Part shown: piece by piece, positions 11,701-23,814 of the stretch
Layout of the letters: the number at the start of each line of letters is the position of its first letter
Position numbering within the stretch: the stretch's first letter is position 1
Assembly: GCF_036588685.1 (NCBI RefSeq)
Contig: NC_086375.1
Span: 39,888,566 to 39,952,565 of the forward strand
From: Mytilus trossulus
Taxonomy: Eukaryota > Mollusca > Bivalvia > Mytilida > Mytilidae
Direction: 5' to 3'
DNA length: 64,000 bases
Position numbers and translations under genes: made by a program
Notes under the pieces: model-generated
Told to the model about the DNA's origin: nothing
The model's input: the letters and a program-made list of their open reading frames with translations, nothing else
Databases searched by the model: none

Positions 11701-13987
11701 AGAATAGAGGCTAATTTCCTTTCCTACATTAAAGTCCTCAATGGTGTAAAATTCATCATCATTTGGTGGTGGTTTGGGTACCCTGTGTCTTCGGATGAGT
11801 GTTCCTTTGAAAATAAGTAACATACATTATGGTTTGAACTTTGAGCACTAAAAATTCACACTGTGGAATTAGATTTTTTTTTAATTATTGTACATGTGAA
11901 GCTGAAAATGTCTTATTTTGTATGTTACAAAAAAATGTACCTCCTTCTCTCTTTAAGATTTTTCTCTGGTCTTGAAATTTTATCTTAGAAATAAATAAAA
12001 ACAAACAGCCTTTTTTTACATTCTTTGTTTACCTTGTGGAATTTGACTGTTCTTTGTTCTTGGTTCAATGACCTGGATAGAATCATCTTCAAGGTAGAAG
12101 TAGATTTTACAGTTTCTAACTCTGAATTGTTCTTCACGCTTCTCATGCACAGCTTCTTGGAAAAAAGCATCAAAGCACATGACCTGTCTATCAAATGCTA
12201 CCCAGGCTGGTAAATTGGAACCATTTCCTCTTGGGAACACACTGCTCCTTGGTTTGACCTTTTGTCCTCTGAGGAGTTCACCACCAATTCCTGGCCTCTC
12301 CTCCCCAACCATCATAGTCACATCATTTTTAGTATCAAAGTGATGGGACAGGTGGTATTTTGATTTACCAAGCTGAAAAATTCAAAATCTTCTATCAAAC
12401 TTCATTATTTAAATAATTAGAAGTTATATACAAGTATTTGAGGAAACTGAAAGAATTAAAATTTATAATTAAATTGTATTCTTTAAAAAAGATAACTGTT
12501 TATTCCAGGGAAAAAATAAAGAGTAAAAGAACCAGAAGAAAGGTCAATGTCGAGACTTGAAGCTTTTAATTTTCAAAATTAATTGTCAGTTAACAAAAAA
12601 ATACAATTAAAAGCATCAGATGTTTAATTTTTATTAAAGCTGACCTTCTTATAAAATAAAATGGGTTCTGTTTATTATATTCTGATTTATACTGAAACAC
12701 AACTTCATTTTTTAATTTGAAAAAAATCTTTTTATAATGTTTTAAATATAAACATGGATTAAGAAGCTATGTACATGCAATTCATGTATATCATTGTATA
12801 AAATTATAATTGTTAGTTTTTGCATGCAAACAGCTCTGAAATAATGATTCCTCTGTCACTGTGCATGCTGCTTCTCTGTAAGTTTTAATCCTAAATCGTA
12901 TATCTAATGAATAAATATGTTTATAGTATCAATGAATGAAACATAAAACATTTTTTTCTATGTCTGATCTGAAAGAATACAAAAAATTATTACATAAATG
13001 TTAACAAAATAGCTTTTCATGCCAAGTGCTGCTGATATATATATATATGTTTTTGTGAACGTTCCATTTTCTAATCATCTAGTCTCACTTTACCCTTACC
13101 AATACATCCATCATCTTTTGTCTATGCTTTATATCCTAAATGGAATCAGTTTAAAATATATGTATAAAACAAAATGTTAAGACATTAGAACAGGTAGACG
13201 TCCAAGAATTTTTAAAAAATAGCCTAGCAAGACTTCAATACTTTTTGGACTAGGTTTGTTTTAAATTGGGTTTTAGGAATAGTTACATTCAGGGTAAGAT
13301 TTGTATAGCTTTAAACTACTTGGGACTGAAAGTAAATATAATTGGACTATAGTGCATTTTCACTAAATATTTAGATGTGGCAAAGCAAACACTTTCGTGA
13401 CACAATGTCATATGACATTGATTTTTCTCAAAAGGCCCCTTTATCAAGGGTAGCTCATTAAAAAAAACAAAATTAGAAAGTCTTCTATTGGCACATAGAT
13501 GTACACGTTATGTACATGTATACAGTAATCTATGAATCGGAGTATGCATGAATATGATCAGCATAAATAAAAATTTTAAACAAATGTAATTATTACTGTG
13601 ACGGCTTAACATAAGCATCATGACATCTGAAATGTACAGAAAATACTAGAATTCGAAAGTTGTATATGCACCCAAGTCTTTATAATTTGCTGAGACACCT
13701 CTTGCTGTCTTGTCAATCTCGACGATGCTATCTCATAATTTCTCGTTTAAAACGATTACACATCAAATTCATATGTTTATTTCTAATGATTACATAGGTG
13801 AACATATCAAAACAACCTAAGAAAGAGAAAACAACCAGTTTTATGACATGTATATAATGTATGAACAGATGATGTACAAAAATGTAGCCTTTCAAATCTC
13901 CAATAATTGTAAATCTTAGACGATAAGTCAATATTAGTCACTTACATTTTTGTTAAAAGAGTTTCCTGGAAGAAATGGCAGTGCCAT
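5715..13987 (-). CDS. EFHC2: EF-hand domain-containing family member C2 (ciliary doublet microtubule inner protein)
   Basis: Ten exons in transcript order: 13946-13987, 12033-12372, 11581-11804, 10778-11134, 10351-10489, 9392-9700, 8593-8789, 7549-7880, 6777-6869 and 5715-5919. All have GT-AG junctions and compatible phases, giving 2238 nt and 745 aa, close to the roughly 750 aa of vertebrate EFHC2. The start MALPFLPGNSFNKN matches the conserved family N terminus. Three DM10 domains lie roughly at residues 72-185, 215-355 and 400-530. The blocks FDRQVMCFDAFFQ, SMFGDPREMILHYFLADDT and FEPPVRNSG are characteristic. A degenerate EF-hand loop (DPGGSGVLGYDQ) lies in the C-terminal quarter. EFHC proteins (RIB72 in algae) bind inside axonemal doublet microtubules. 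EFHC2 rather than EFHC1 is chosen because of the N-terminal block (V)GEERPGIGGE. No frameshift or missing domain was seen. Confidence in identity is very high. Confidence 0.96.
6055..6130 (-). repeat. Short copy of dispersed repeat family A (EFHC2 intron 9)
   Basis: The stretch aaaaagatgtggtatgattgccaat and the following 'gagaccaaatgacacagaaatt' match the more complete family-A copies at 27.6, 29.7 and 31.0 kb in the same orientation. It is a fragment only. Confidence 0.6.
8160..8325 (+). repeat. Copy of dispersed repeat family A-like element (EFHC2 intron 7)
   Basis: The sequence includes gtgtgagccaaggctctgtg and then 'atggagagttgtctcattggca'. The same arrangement recurs at 41575-41705 on the plus strand, and the tail matches 16020-16060. 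It is non-coding. Confidence 0.65.
13100..13135 (-). other. Candidate 36-nt in-frame microexon in EFHC2 intron 1
   Basis: On the minus strand the segment is preceded by ccatttag and followed by gtaagg, good acceptor and donor sequences. It is exactly 36 nt and open in phase 0, the phase of the exon 1-exon 2 junction. It would add DIKHRQKMMDVL after residue 14. Vertebrate EFHC2 has nothing here, so if real it is an optional cassette. No transcript evidence is available to me. Confidence 0.35.
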
Positions 13988-15190
13988 GTTGTCAGTTTAC
14001 CGTCTGAAGTCTAAGTTGTAAACTGTTTATTCCCCCACTATACAACACTTGCAACCAACACAGACCGATGTTAGTTTATCTGTTGTCAAGGAGGCAAATT
14101 AATGCGCGTTCATAGAAACAGCAATATATATGTATGATTTTATTGAAAATGAGATATTGTTTAACATCAACAAACAAACTAATTAATGTGTTGTTAATTA
14201 TTCTTAATCTACAAGAAATTTGAATAAAAACGACATCAAATTATAAAAACGGTAAAGTGGTCGACAGGAAATTATTACACACAAGGGGGAATAACTGAAA
14301 TCAACCAAAGCGACTGCGTTACTGTCGACTGTTATCGCGTTTTGCTGATAGCTAGTGCATTATATTTACATCTTTTCAGGATAATTCTTAATTAAGTTTT
14401 TTTTTTATTTCTGTCGGTTGGAAAGTGAACATTGTATAGGGTGGCAGAGGCTTTTCTTCTTGAACTATTGTTATATTGTTTTCCGAAAGAAAAAACATCG
14501 AACAATGTTTTTTTTTTATCTAAAATTACCGGCCAGTAAAGATCCGGTGCCACGGCCTTATAAAATGAGGGTTGATTGTTTTTTAATTAAGAAACACATT
14601 TCCTCATCTCAATTTAAGAATAATTTATAGTGACCAAAAGATATAGAACTGAGGAACAGAGACACATCAGTTTTATTGCATTTTGGCGAGTAAAAACCAT
14701 GCTAGTAACTAATCATGAAATTTGCAATTATGCAATTTAATTGGTATATTGTCTTCGATGAATTACTGATAATTGGGACACATATTTTAATTAATAAGAT
14801 ATTTATAAAGCACTGATTAATGTGGCATGATATTGTTTGATTTGATATAAATAAAGCATTGATTTCAAAGTAAAATATGCCACACATATGATATATACAG
14901 GATCCATATTTTTTCATATCGTAATAATGTAGAACAACAAGTAAAGAAATCGAGATTATTTTGAAGACGTTTACTCCTGACCGAAATCTTCTCGGATCGG
15001 TCAATTATTAAGAAAGAAACATATTAAACTTCGTAGCTCAAAGACAGAATCAATCGCGGCATTACTCGCACACATAAAACAACTGCAATTTTTCAATTAC
15101 TTTTAAACCTGGAAGAACAAAAAATGACGACGATAGAGGTTATGGACTAAAACATTGTCTTTTGTGGTTTATTCAGTTTCCATCAATCGA
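13988..15190. other. EFHC2 upstream region; no gene identified
   Basis: About 1.2 kb upstream of the EFHC2 start. It must contain the promoter, but I cannot place a TATA box or transcription start with confidence. AT-rich frames of 70-100 codons occur on both strands and look like chance openings. Confidence 0.4.
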
Positions 15191-15198
15191 ACAAACCT

Positions 15199-15439
15199 TT
15201 AGATTATTGAAAATGAGGGACCGTTGTCTATATTCACATAGTCTAAGATTTTTTCATCGAATAAGTCTAAATGAAATTCTAGAAAAATGTAGCTGGCCGA
15301 TATAAGAGTTAAAAATAGGAAAGGAGAATTCAATTGCATATAAATGTACTCGAAGAAGAGGCTGACGTTGTACCACCAGTAATAAAGGTCGACAATAACG
15401 AAAGCCGAAGATAAAGATCGAGACAACTTGGTTCAGCAA
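15199..15439 (-). other. Open, hydrophobic minus-strand reading frame(s), unassigned
   Basis: Two overlapping minus-strand frames are open here. The 75-codon frame ending at 15199 is rich in aromatic and hydrophobic residues (VDLYYWWYNVSLFFEYIYMQ), so one or two membrane segments are conceivable. I see no convincing splice partners or homology. It could be a decayed exon or chance. Confidence 0.2.
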
Positions 15440-15799
15440 ATTTTAGTCATGACGTCTAAATACAACACACACCGTGCAGATACAGCTGATCATTGGTTGT
15501 AGTTCTGTATACATTTTTATTATTTTTATCTTTAATACCGTGTTTTATATGTGTGAAGTAATTTGAATGTCTTGCTTTAAAAGTGGATTTGCCTTATTTT
15601 TCCCATAGCCATATATGAAGTTGAATTTTCTGCTAAGGCAGTATGTGATAAAGGGGATAAAAATGATAGAAGAAAAAACAAAGTTGATCGCTGCATCATC
15701 GAAAATAATAATTTGTAAAATAGAATCGGTCCGATGTAAGTTTTCTATGCATGAATAATTTGAAGCCTCTACAAATGAATGACTAAAATGAATATCTGA

Positions 15800-16080
15800 T
15801 TGGTCCAACTTGTCAACGACCTTTACGTCAACAATGGCACCATTCAAAATTGTACTAGTTCATTCGTTTGATAGGGAACCTGAATTTAGCATTTTTCTTG
15901 TTGAAGTGTTTTACATTTTCATTTTGGGACCTTTTATAGCTGACTATGTGGTATACGCTTTGCTCATTGTTAAACGCCGTACGGTGACCTAAAGTTGTTC
16001 ATTTCTGTGTTATTTTGGTCTCTTGTGGAGAGTTGTCTCATTGGCAATCATACCCCATGTTCTTTTTTTTTTTTATATAT
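15800..16080 (+). repeat. Dispersed repeat family A, plus-strand copy ending in a poly-T tract
   Basis: The block runs through 'gctttgctcattgttaaacgc', 'acggtgacctaaagttgttc' and 'gagttgtctcattggcaatcat' to a T-rich tail at 16062-16075. The same order occurs inverted at 27.6, 29.7 and 31.0 kb. A 60-codon frame through it is repeat sequence, not a gene. Confidence 0.7.
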
Positions 16081-17330
16081 AAAGATCCAATAAAGTACTG
16101 TAGGATTGCTACATCGACAATCCTACTTATTTTAGCAATTGACATCGGTTAAGTTTGAAAGGACATAACCCTACTAACGAGCCTTCGAATATTTCAGAAT
16201 TTGCGAATTCTGTTTTAAATCCATCTATTTACATGCAGACATAGGATTTGTATTGTCACTCTTTTGCTGAAACACTTGAGTTAATCTGATAATATAAGAG
16301 AGGCAAAACTGGTGATTATACTATACTTCTGATGAATAGATCCTGAAAATTCTGTTCTTGCGTAAGATATTCATCAACATCATTTGAATGTGACCCACCG
16401 ACTTAGACTTATCATCAGGTTTTATTATGATTAAAACACGACGGGTGTCACTTGCAGACCAGGATCTTCTTACCCTTCCGGAGCACCTGAGATCACCACC
16501 GATTTTTTTGTGGGGTTCTTCGTGTTGCTCATTGTTTAAGTTATCTATATTGTTCTGAATTCAATTCAATTCATTGATTTTTGAATTACATATCGTACTT
16601 ACTGAATCTTATATTTATGAAAACCAATTAAAAACTACTTGACACATGTTATAGTTTCCGACATCGAAGAGACAATTTCCGACTGTACATATTCAAATAA
16701 TACTTATAAATAAAATTTCATCTGAATTTTCCTGACTTGTCAATTATTATTTACTTCCGCATAGATAAAAACTAGACTCTCACTTCTTTTTAAGTGAAAA
16801 CCTTGAAAATAATTGAAAACAAGGCATGTGACCTCGTGAATATTTGGTTTTCCAAGTTTAAAAGATTTATGATAATGTGACGAATATTTGCACCTGTGTA
16901 AAACAAAAATCAAGATTCTGTAACTATTTAAAGCCATCTTTTATTCCTGGTTTTCACTATTGAATTGACTTTTTGTGAAATAACATCTCCAAGAAATCAA
17001 AAAGTATCTTGTGCAAACCCCGGAGACTGAGTGGCCGAAGTAGTTCATCTGCTGCACCACTAGCCTGATAGTAACCTCTATTGACTGGGAATGTTCTTGC
17101 CAACTGTCGGTTGTTCCTCCTACGATGAAAACTTACCGCAACTATATAGCCAATAGTTTTGAAAGTGGCGTTTAATACACATAATAAATCAATCAATTAA
17201 ATAAATAAATAATTAATCTATTTTATGTAAACATGGGAAAATTATATGATCCTGAATGACAATAGCATACCGCATACGTTATATTACAAGTATATATAGC
17301 TTCTAGCCCTGAATTTGAAGATGCGTTGCG
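16081..17330. other. Intergenic, no gene recognised
   Basis: AT-rich sequence without coding signals. Pieces such as 'gtgggttcttcgtgttgctc'-like text near 16.5 kb look like diverged dispersed repeat. Nothing else is supportable. Confidence 0.35.
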
Positions 17331-17379
17331 TTTTCCTTTGAATTGCACTTCATCAAATATGAGAGAGGTGAACCGGTCT

Positions 17380-18040
17380 CTAAAAACACCGCAAAGGACC
17401 TCCTTTGTGCACAAAGGAGCACAAAGGAGCACTAAGGACCCCAAAGAAGTTTGATAAGAGCACAAAGGACCTGAAATTCCATTTAAAGCATAACATTATT
17501 ATAATTCCTGAAGAAAAATGTAAAAAAAATTAATTAATTTCAATAAAAATTGCGATTTTTATAATGTACGATTTGGTGTTGTCACCGGTATCGGTTTGGA
17601 ACCGACATCATATCCGGGTTATGCGATAACTCATGTACATGTATGTGAAATTTTTAACTAGTTATAATATTAAATAAACAGAGACTATATGTCTCTGATT
17701 TTAATGATAAAAACGTCAATTAGTATGCTCAATATTTTTTGTTGTAATAAAGAGACTTTACCAAAACTACGAAAATTATGTAAGTATTAGCTAGCACAAA
17801 GGACCACAAAGTAGTTTAATAAGTGCACAAAGGAACTGAAATTATTAATGAACTAGTTATAATATTAAATAAACAGAGACTATATGTCTCTGATGATAAA
17901 AACGTCAATTAGTATGCTCAATATTTTTTGTTGTAATAAAGAGACTTTACCAAAACTACGAAAATTATGTAAGTATTAGCTAGCACAAAGGACCACAAAG
18001 TAGTTTAATAAGTGCACAAAGGAACTGAAATTATTAATGA
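17380..18040 (+). repeat. Cacaaagga-motif repeat with a ~190-bp tandem duplication
   Basis: From 17390 the motif gcacaaaggagcacaaaggag recurs in degenerate form. At 17656 a unit starting aactagttataatattaaat runs 195 bp and is repeated from 17851 to about 18040. The second copy differs mainly by a 5-base deletion after 'tctctgat'. Near identity suggests a recent duplication. It is non-coding. Confidence 0.85.
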
Positions 18041-18240
18041 AATGGGGGAAAGTGATTTCCAAAGAAATAATATTGATTTTTTCACACAAAAAAAAAACGT
18101 CTCGAGTTGAATTGGCATTAAAGTTAAAGATTTACGAACCGTGTTCTGTAATCGATACGGATGTATTGAGAAATATTGAGAAAACACAAACATATGATAT
18201 AAATACAGACTGGACATGGAACCGAAAATAAATAAATAAA

Positions 18241-19140
18241 GCAATCACTGTTTGTCAAGATTTATATCCATTTGAAATTTTAAAGAACAAGTTTAGGATA
18301 TCTTTACTAAGACCTTCATAAGACAAGATAAGGTCTCATATATGTCCGAGGAGGTAAACGGACAGAAAGTCGCAAATTTGATAGGATAAAAAGTCACAAA
18401 TATTTTTTGATAATTGTTAAATATATTTTGAAATATTTTTATATTTTATGAAATATATTCATTTTAAGTTTAGGAGCTCTGACATTAAGCGTGATAAATG
18501 AAAATGTTTTAACTTTTAATCATGCAGAGGATATATATTTGTTGGCAATATGAAGCCATTTAAGCCTCGTTGACATTTTGTTTTCGTAACAATTATTTAA
18601 TATTGATATTTATTAAATAAATTTTTATTACAAAGTTGCTTCATAAATAAAACTTCACGAAAAATATGACACATTCAATGCAAATACAATATGTATTTTA
18701 GCAATGCCATTGTTGTTAGGAGTACCGAAATATGAATTGCAAAATAATTTTGCTATACATAGTATGAAGACAAAAGTGAATATTTGTTCATCTACATCTG
18801 TAACAATGAGGACGTAACCTATTTATGGTCATTTTATGATGGATATGATTCACGGTATCTGATGCATAGTAATCGAACATGGAACATAAGCTTATGGCTA
18901 TTTTGTCAACTCATGTTATATTCTATATTTGAGGTTGTTTGTGTCATCTGTGTTATCTTTTACAAATGTTAAATGAAAGCACTATACGTCTGAATTATAA
19001 AAAAAGTTAGATAAAAAATAAATAGATTTAGACGAGAAAATTACAATCCATCGCATTAGATCACTATGAGTGTATTTAGTCTGTGTAATATTGGGAAAAG
19101 TATGTTTTTGTTTTCATCTTGGTTGTGTGTTTTTCAGGAG
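18241..19140. other. Intergenic, no feature recognised
   Basis: AT-rich sequence with short chance frames (for example 18784-18972). There are no splice-compatible exons, RNA gene signals or clear repeats beyond low complexity. Confidence 0.35.
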
Positions 19141-19602
19141 GGAGATATATACCAGAATCCAAAATAAGTTCTACAATCTTGTAACAGCAACTTTTAATAA
19201 CACAATTTCCGTGTGTTCCTGCCAAATCCTAAGTACTGGTTACAGGATGATCACTACAAGGGCTTATAGTCCACCAACAGAATAAACGTACCCAGGAGTA
19301 GTATTATTAATGTGTTATGTGTACTATTGTTGCCTGTTTGTATTTTTTTCTCATTTTTATCCATGGCGTTTTCAGTTAGTTTTCGTGTGTTTATGTGTAC
19401 CTTTTGTCTCTCTTTTATTACTAATGTTCATCTATTAGAAGAGAGATGATATTCTCCGTTATGCCAATATTCATGTCCATGATGGTATGTTTCAGCAAAA
19501 ACTAATGTACATCTTAAATCAAAGCACTGATTCCTTTCACGGATTTGGCTATACTTTTTGGACCTTTTGGATTATAGCTCTTCATCTTTTATATAAGCTT
19601 TG

Positions 19603-19711
19603 GATTTCAAATATTTTGGCCACGAGCATTGATTTCAAATATTTTGACCACGAGCATTGATTTCAAATATTTTGGCCACGAGCATCGATTTCAAATATTT
19701 TGGCCACGACG
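19603..19711 (+). repeat. 28-bp tandem repeat, four copies
   Basis: Units of gatttcaaatattttggcca plus cgagcatt start at 19603, 19631, 19659 and 19687. They are followed by ggcatcactgaagagacatg, text found in a dispersed mussel-type repeat. The array lies in the part of the first segmental copy that the second copy lacks. Confidence 0.9.
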
Positions 19712-20616
19712 CGGCATCACTGAAGAGACATGTATTGTCGAAATGCGCATCTGGTGCAGGACAATTGATACCGTTAATGTTCTTTAAAGTATACATCTAG
19801 TGAGATATATTTCAGATGCTAGACATAATATAAATCGTTTCCGAAAACGATTTTTCAAGTATAATAACTCATAATCAATGCTTGCAACATATATATAAAT
19901 CATGAGTATACTAATTATCTACCAACCTGTATGTTTGTCGGTATAATAACTTTAATCACATAAGAAACCAATACCAAAAAATCGCAATGAATACTATAAC
20001 TTTTGTTACATTGGGCACACATTTTAAAACATTTGGTGTAGTATTCAAGCATATTTAAATGAACATCTTTACGAGTATAAGCTACAATATATACATATAA
20101 CAATTCATAGCTTACTTGTCCAACAGCAATACGTAATAATATCGGTAATATATTATAATTAGTTATGGCCAAAATAATTGAAAATATTAAAGAAACACAA
20201 AATTATATACCAAACAGGGCAAAATAGAAAGCGCAAACAGTGCAAAACTTAAAGCCCCAACCGAGCAATGAATTAAAGCTTTTCAAGATAGATATATATA
20301 TAAAAAGTTCTAAAATCTTGTAAAAGCACTTCTTCCGTTTTTCATGCCAAATGTGAAGTACTGGCTACTGGGCTGTTGTAACAGCGGGGGCTAATAGTCC
20401 CCTAGCAGAATTTAAGGACCAAGGAGTAGTATTATTAGAAATATGAGCTATTAGGAGAGAGTTGATATTCTCTGTTATGCCAATTTTCAAGTTCATCATG
20501 GGATGTTTCAGCAAAATAAATCTCAAAAGTATACATCTAGTTAGATATATTTCAGATGCTAGACATAATATAAATAGTTTTCGAAAACGATTTTTCAAGC
20601 ATAACTCATTATCGAT

Positions 20617-20773
20617 GCTGCAACATTTTTTGTTTATTTTTTATTGTTCTTTTTGGTGTTCAAACTACAGTGCATATATACATTTTTACAATACATAAGT
20701 GAATGACATGACATGTTTAGCATTGTTATACTATTGACATTATGCAAATAAGACATAGTAAGCTGCAACATTT
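20617..20773. mobile_element. 145-bp insertion flanked by a 12-bp direct repeat
   Basis: The 12-mer gctgcaacattt occurs at 20617 and again at 20762. The DNA between them is absent from the paralogous copy near 19.9 kb. A 12-bp target duplication and a T-rich start would suit a retroposed sequence. No family is recognised. Confidence 0.5.
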
Positions 20774-21039
20774 ATAACTCATGAGTATATTAATTATCTG
20801 CCATCCTGTATGTTTGTCGGTATAATAATTTTAATCAAGACAGAAATGACATTCCGCAACGAACTACGTAAGAAAACATTACCAAAAAATCGCACCAAAT
20901 ACTATAACTTTTAATACATTGGGCTCACATTTTAAAAACATTTGGTGTAGCATTTACGCATATTTAAATAAACATCTTTACGAGTATAAGCTAAAATATA
21001 AACATTCAACAATTCATAGGTTAATTCTCCTGTCACGGA

Positions 21040-21540
21040 ATAGAAGTTCCTTCATAATATAAGTTCCAAACGGAAGAACCTGACAATTCTGAAGTATTAT
21101 TTCCACAGGAATAAATATTACAGTATATGCACTGCATGAAATGATACGTTTACAAAATTTATTCATATATTAAATTTCTAGTTTTGAATTTAAGGTCTGA
21201 TTTATGAAGAATTATTTTAGTAGTTTATTAAAGTTTCATAATTTTGTTAAATTTCTTATTTTCTTAAGATTAATTTCGATTTATGGGTTATTAAATTTGT
21301 TATTTATTTGAAAAATAATACCAGTTTAAATTTGTTATTTAAAAGGTTTAAATCTAGTTTATTGCCGTTAAAGTTTTCGTTTAAACATACGTTTATTTTT
21401 TAACAAACTACTAATATAAGACAATTTAACTGAAATTTAATTTGGAGTAAATAACAAGTTTAAACTAATAAACTTTCGTTCGGTAAATTTGTAATTTTAT
21501 GCCAGTTTCCGTAACTTGTTTAGTTTAAGTATCTTGTTTT
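21040..21540 (+). repeat. AT-rich repeat related in inverse orientation to 45.7-46.3 kb
   Basis: The block begins with ggaatag/aagttcc-type motifs and contains gcactgcatgaaatgat, followed by A/T-rich 'aaatttgttattt' units. The inverse order (A/T units, then atcatttcatgcagtg, then ggaata motifs) is found at 45.7-46.3 kb, which suggests two copies of one element in opposite orientation. Confidence 0.55.
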
Positions 21541-22327
21541 ATTTCAATGATTACTCCTTTTTCTTAAGGGTCAACAAATTAAGGCTCAATACTGTCACGA
21601 CAGATGAATACATATTGTACAAAATAAAATGGAGAGTTAGTAAGAAAAAAAGACGACAAAAGTTACAATCGGGTTTATTATAATTGTCCAAAAAGAAAAA
21701 AAAGAAAATCTTTCGTTGCAAAAATATCAACAACTAACGGAAATAATTATTCAAATCTTGAAAATCCCCAAATCTTTAGAGATTGTCAACCAAGTATATG
21801 TCTTCGTCAGATTTCCATGGACATTCTGGTTATCTTTTTATTTTTCTCAATAACAGAAAATACAAAACACAACAAATAACAAGAGCTCTATAAATAATGG
21901 CTAAATTTCATCGTTTGTTTTTATCGTTTTATAAGGAATAACTAAGAAATGAATAGTTTAAAAACATGTATTTATCGAAGTACATAAACACAAATAGAAG
22001 ATATTTTTAGAAACAAGCAGTTTTGGTTATCCCCCTTATTATAGACTAAATATATTTTGCATTTTGACATTCTTCTTCCATTTGATAATTATAGTTATTC
22101 CATATTTATAAACCTTTAGTAGGTTTTTCTATATGAACGGGATTTTGAATAAATAAGCATATTCACCTGCGGAAAATGGATATTCACCACGCTAAACGTC
22201 GCGTGCTTTTTCGTGTACAATTTTGGTAAAAAAAAAACGTTTGATTTACAATTAATTTTGGTAAACATTTTCTATTGCATTCATTTCTTTCGGAATATGG
22301 AATAAAACATTTACTGTCTTTTGTTTC

Positions 22328-22432
22328 GGTAAATATGTGGTTTTGTTGACTTTTGAAAAACTGATATTCACTTCGGCCGTTGGCCTCAGTGAATATCAGT
22401 TTTTCAAAAGTCAATAAAACCACACATTTACC
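22328..22432. mobile_element. Hairpin MITE, 45-bp arms
   Basis: Arms 22328-22372 and 22388-22432 are inverted copies with two differences (inner end ctgatattcact). They are separated by a 15-base GC-rich loop (tcggccgttggcctc). Weaker pairing extends outward to about 22308. There is no coding frame. It is a foldback-type element or remnant. Confidence 0.75.
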
Positions 22433-23810
22433 TCATCAAAAGAAAGTAATTGTATATTATTATAATCATATGTATACGAAATGCACTTCTGTACAGTGCA
22501 CTTTGTAAGATATTTCTTAAAGATCGTATTACTTTAAAGTTTTTTAATAATATTCAAAATGGGATGTAACTCATTTTGTCATCAGTCATATCTGTTTCAG
22601 ATGAAAATATTTATTTCTAAAATAAGTTATCTCCCATTACATTTGAAAAGCGTAAATATTAAGATAACATTTTATAAAAATTTCTTTTTCTTCTTTTTTA
22701 GTTTATATTCAACACTGTTTTACGGATGGATGGATAATCCTTAAAAAAAAGTGCCGCATACTAGTATAAAAGGGTCCAATAAGAAAAAAGTAAGAGCTGT
22801 TTTAGCGCAAATTTCAAAATATTCACGAAGTAAACGGGATTTTTTCTTTTTTCCAACTTCAAGTTGTCGTAGTTTGCTACTGACTCTTTCGCAAATAATG
22901 TTACTCGTTTGTACACCATATTTCGCTTGTCCGTAAGTGGACGTTACGCGGGCGCATTTTATTTGCGCGCATTTTGTGATTACATTGGCGCGAATTAGTT
23001 TTTCAGAAACACTGTGACAGGTAAATTAAGAAAATTCATATTAAAAATGACTGTAGTAATATTAAACTTGAACATGTTCAAAATTTAAATTATATATTTT
23101 TCATAATTTTGTATTTTATTTGTTTTTTTTAAAGAAAACGAAAAGACTTAAAAGCAGACCGCAATAAGGACCTCAAATTGGATGTATTATTTATTTTATC
23201 TATTTGTTTTTATCGTAAACACAATCTTACGTTTTGGGCAGGTTACATGTGCCTACCTCTTTCTCTTATTTCCTATGAGTTAAAAAACGATGAATATTTA
23301 AAAAAATAATTGTGCATTATGACGACCTGATTTGAAAAAAAACAAAGAAACAATTGCAATAAATTCAGGATCTTCTTTTGGAATCATACAGTGAAGATCA
23401 CTTCTAATCTCCCGATAGAACTGTAAGAATAATCTATCCTAGGACAGTTCTAGATAGAACAAAGAGTGAATCAAATTGGTTGAAAAAAAGGGGGTCCCGG
23501 ACCATTTAAGCTCAAAATATTATTTTTAAACAGATAGGTAAATGCATCATTTTTCGTCAACATCTCTATTTTCCCTATCATTTCTACGAAAAAAAAAACC
23601 TTTCTTGTTTGGTATGTAAACTTGTGGTACAAATTCAGAGAGGTTCATTCACTTATATTTTCGAACAAGTCCTAGACATTGCTCATATCAATCTTTGATT
23701 TATGCTTCATAAATATCTGTCATTTTATGTACATACGTATAAAAGAGCGCTTACAATGCAATATTCCCATAAAACTATTATTTCTGAAGCCTAACACATT
23801 TTAAAAACTA
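22433..23810. other. Intergenic, no gene recognised
   Basis: AT-rich sequence with a short CpG-containing patch at 22935-22990 (cgcgggcgcattttatttgc). Open frames of about 60 codons at 22559-22936 look accidental. No splice-compatible exon was found. Confidence 0.35.
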
Positions 23811-23814
23811 GATG

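Larger units (their letters stand above)
19146..21030 (+). repeat. Diverged ~1-kb segmental tandem duplication
   Basis: Two copies run in the same order: copy 1 about 19146-20120 and copy 2 about 20290-21030. Shared landmarks are 'aggagtagtattatta' (19292 and 20424 areas), agtatacatctagt (about 19788 and 20528), 'gatgctagacataatataaat' and 'cctgtatgtttgtcggtata' (about 19927 and 20805). Copy 1 holds an extra insertion with the 28-bp array. Copy 2 holds a 145-bp insertion flanked by a 12-bp direct repeat. There is no coding content. Confidence 0.8.

Noticed and set aside
14702..15004. 100-codon minus-strand frame
   Set aside because: AT-rich with Ile/Asn/Ser-heavy composition typical of chance frames, and no homology.
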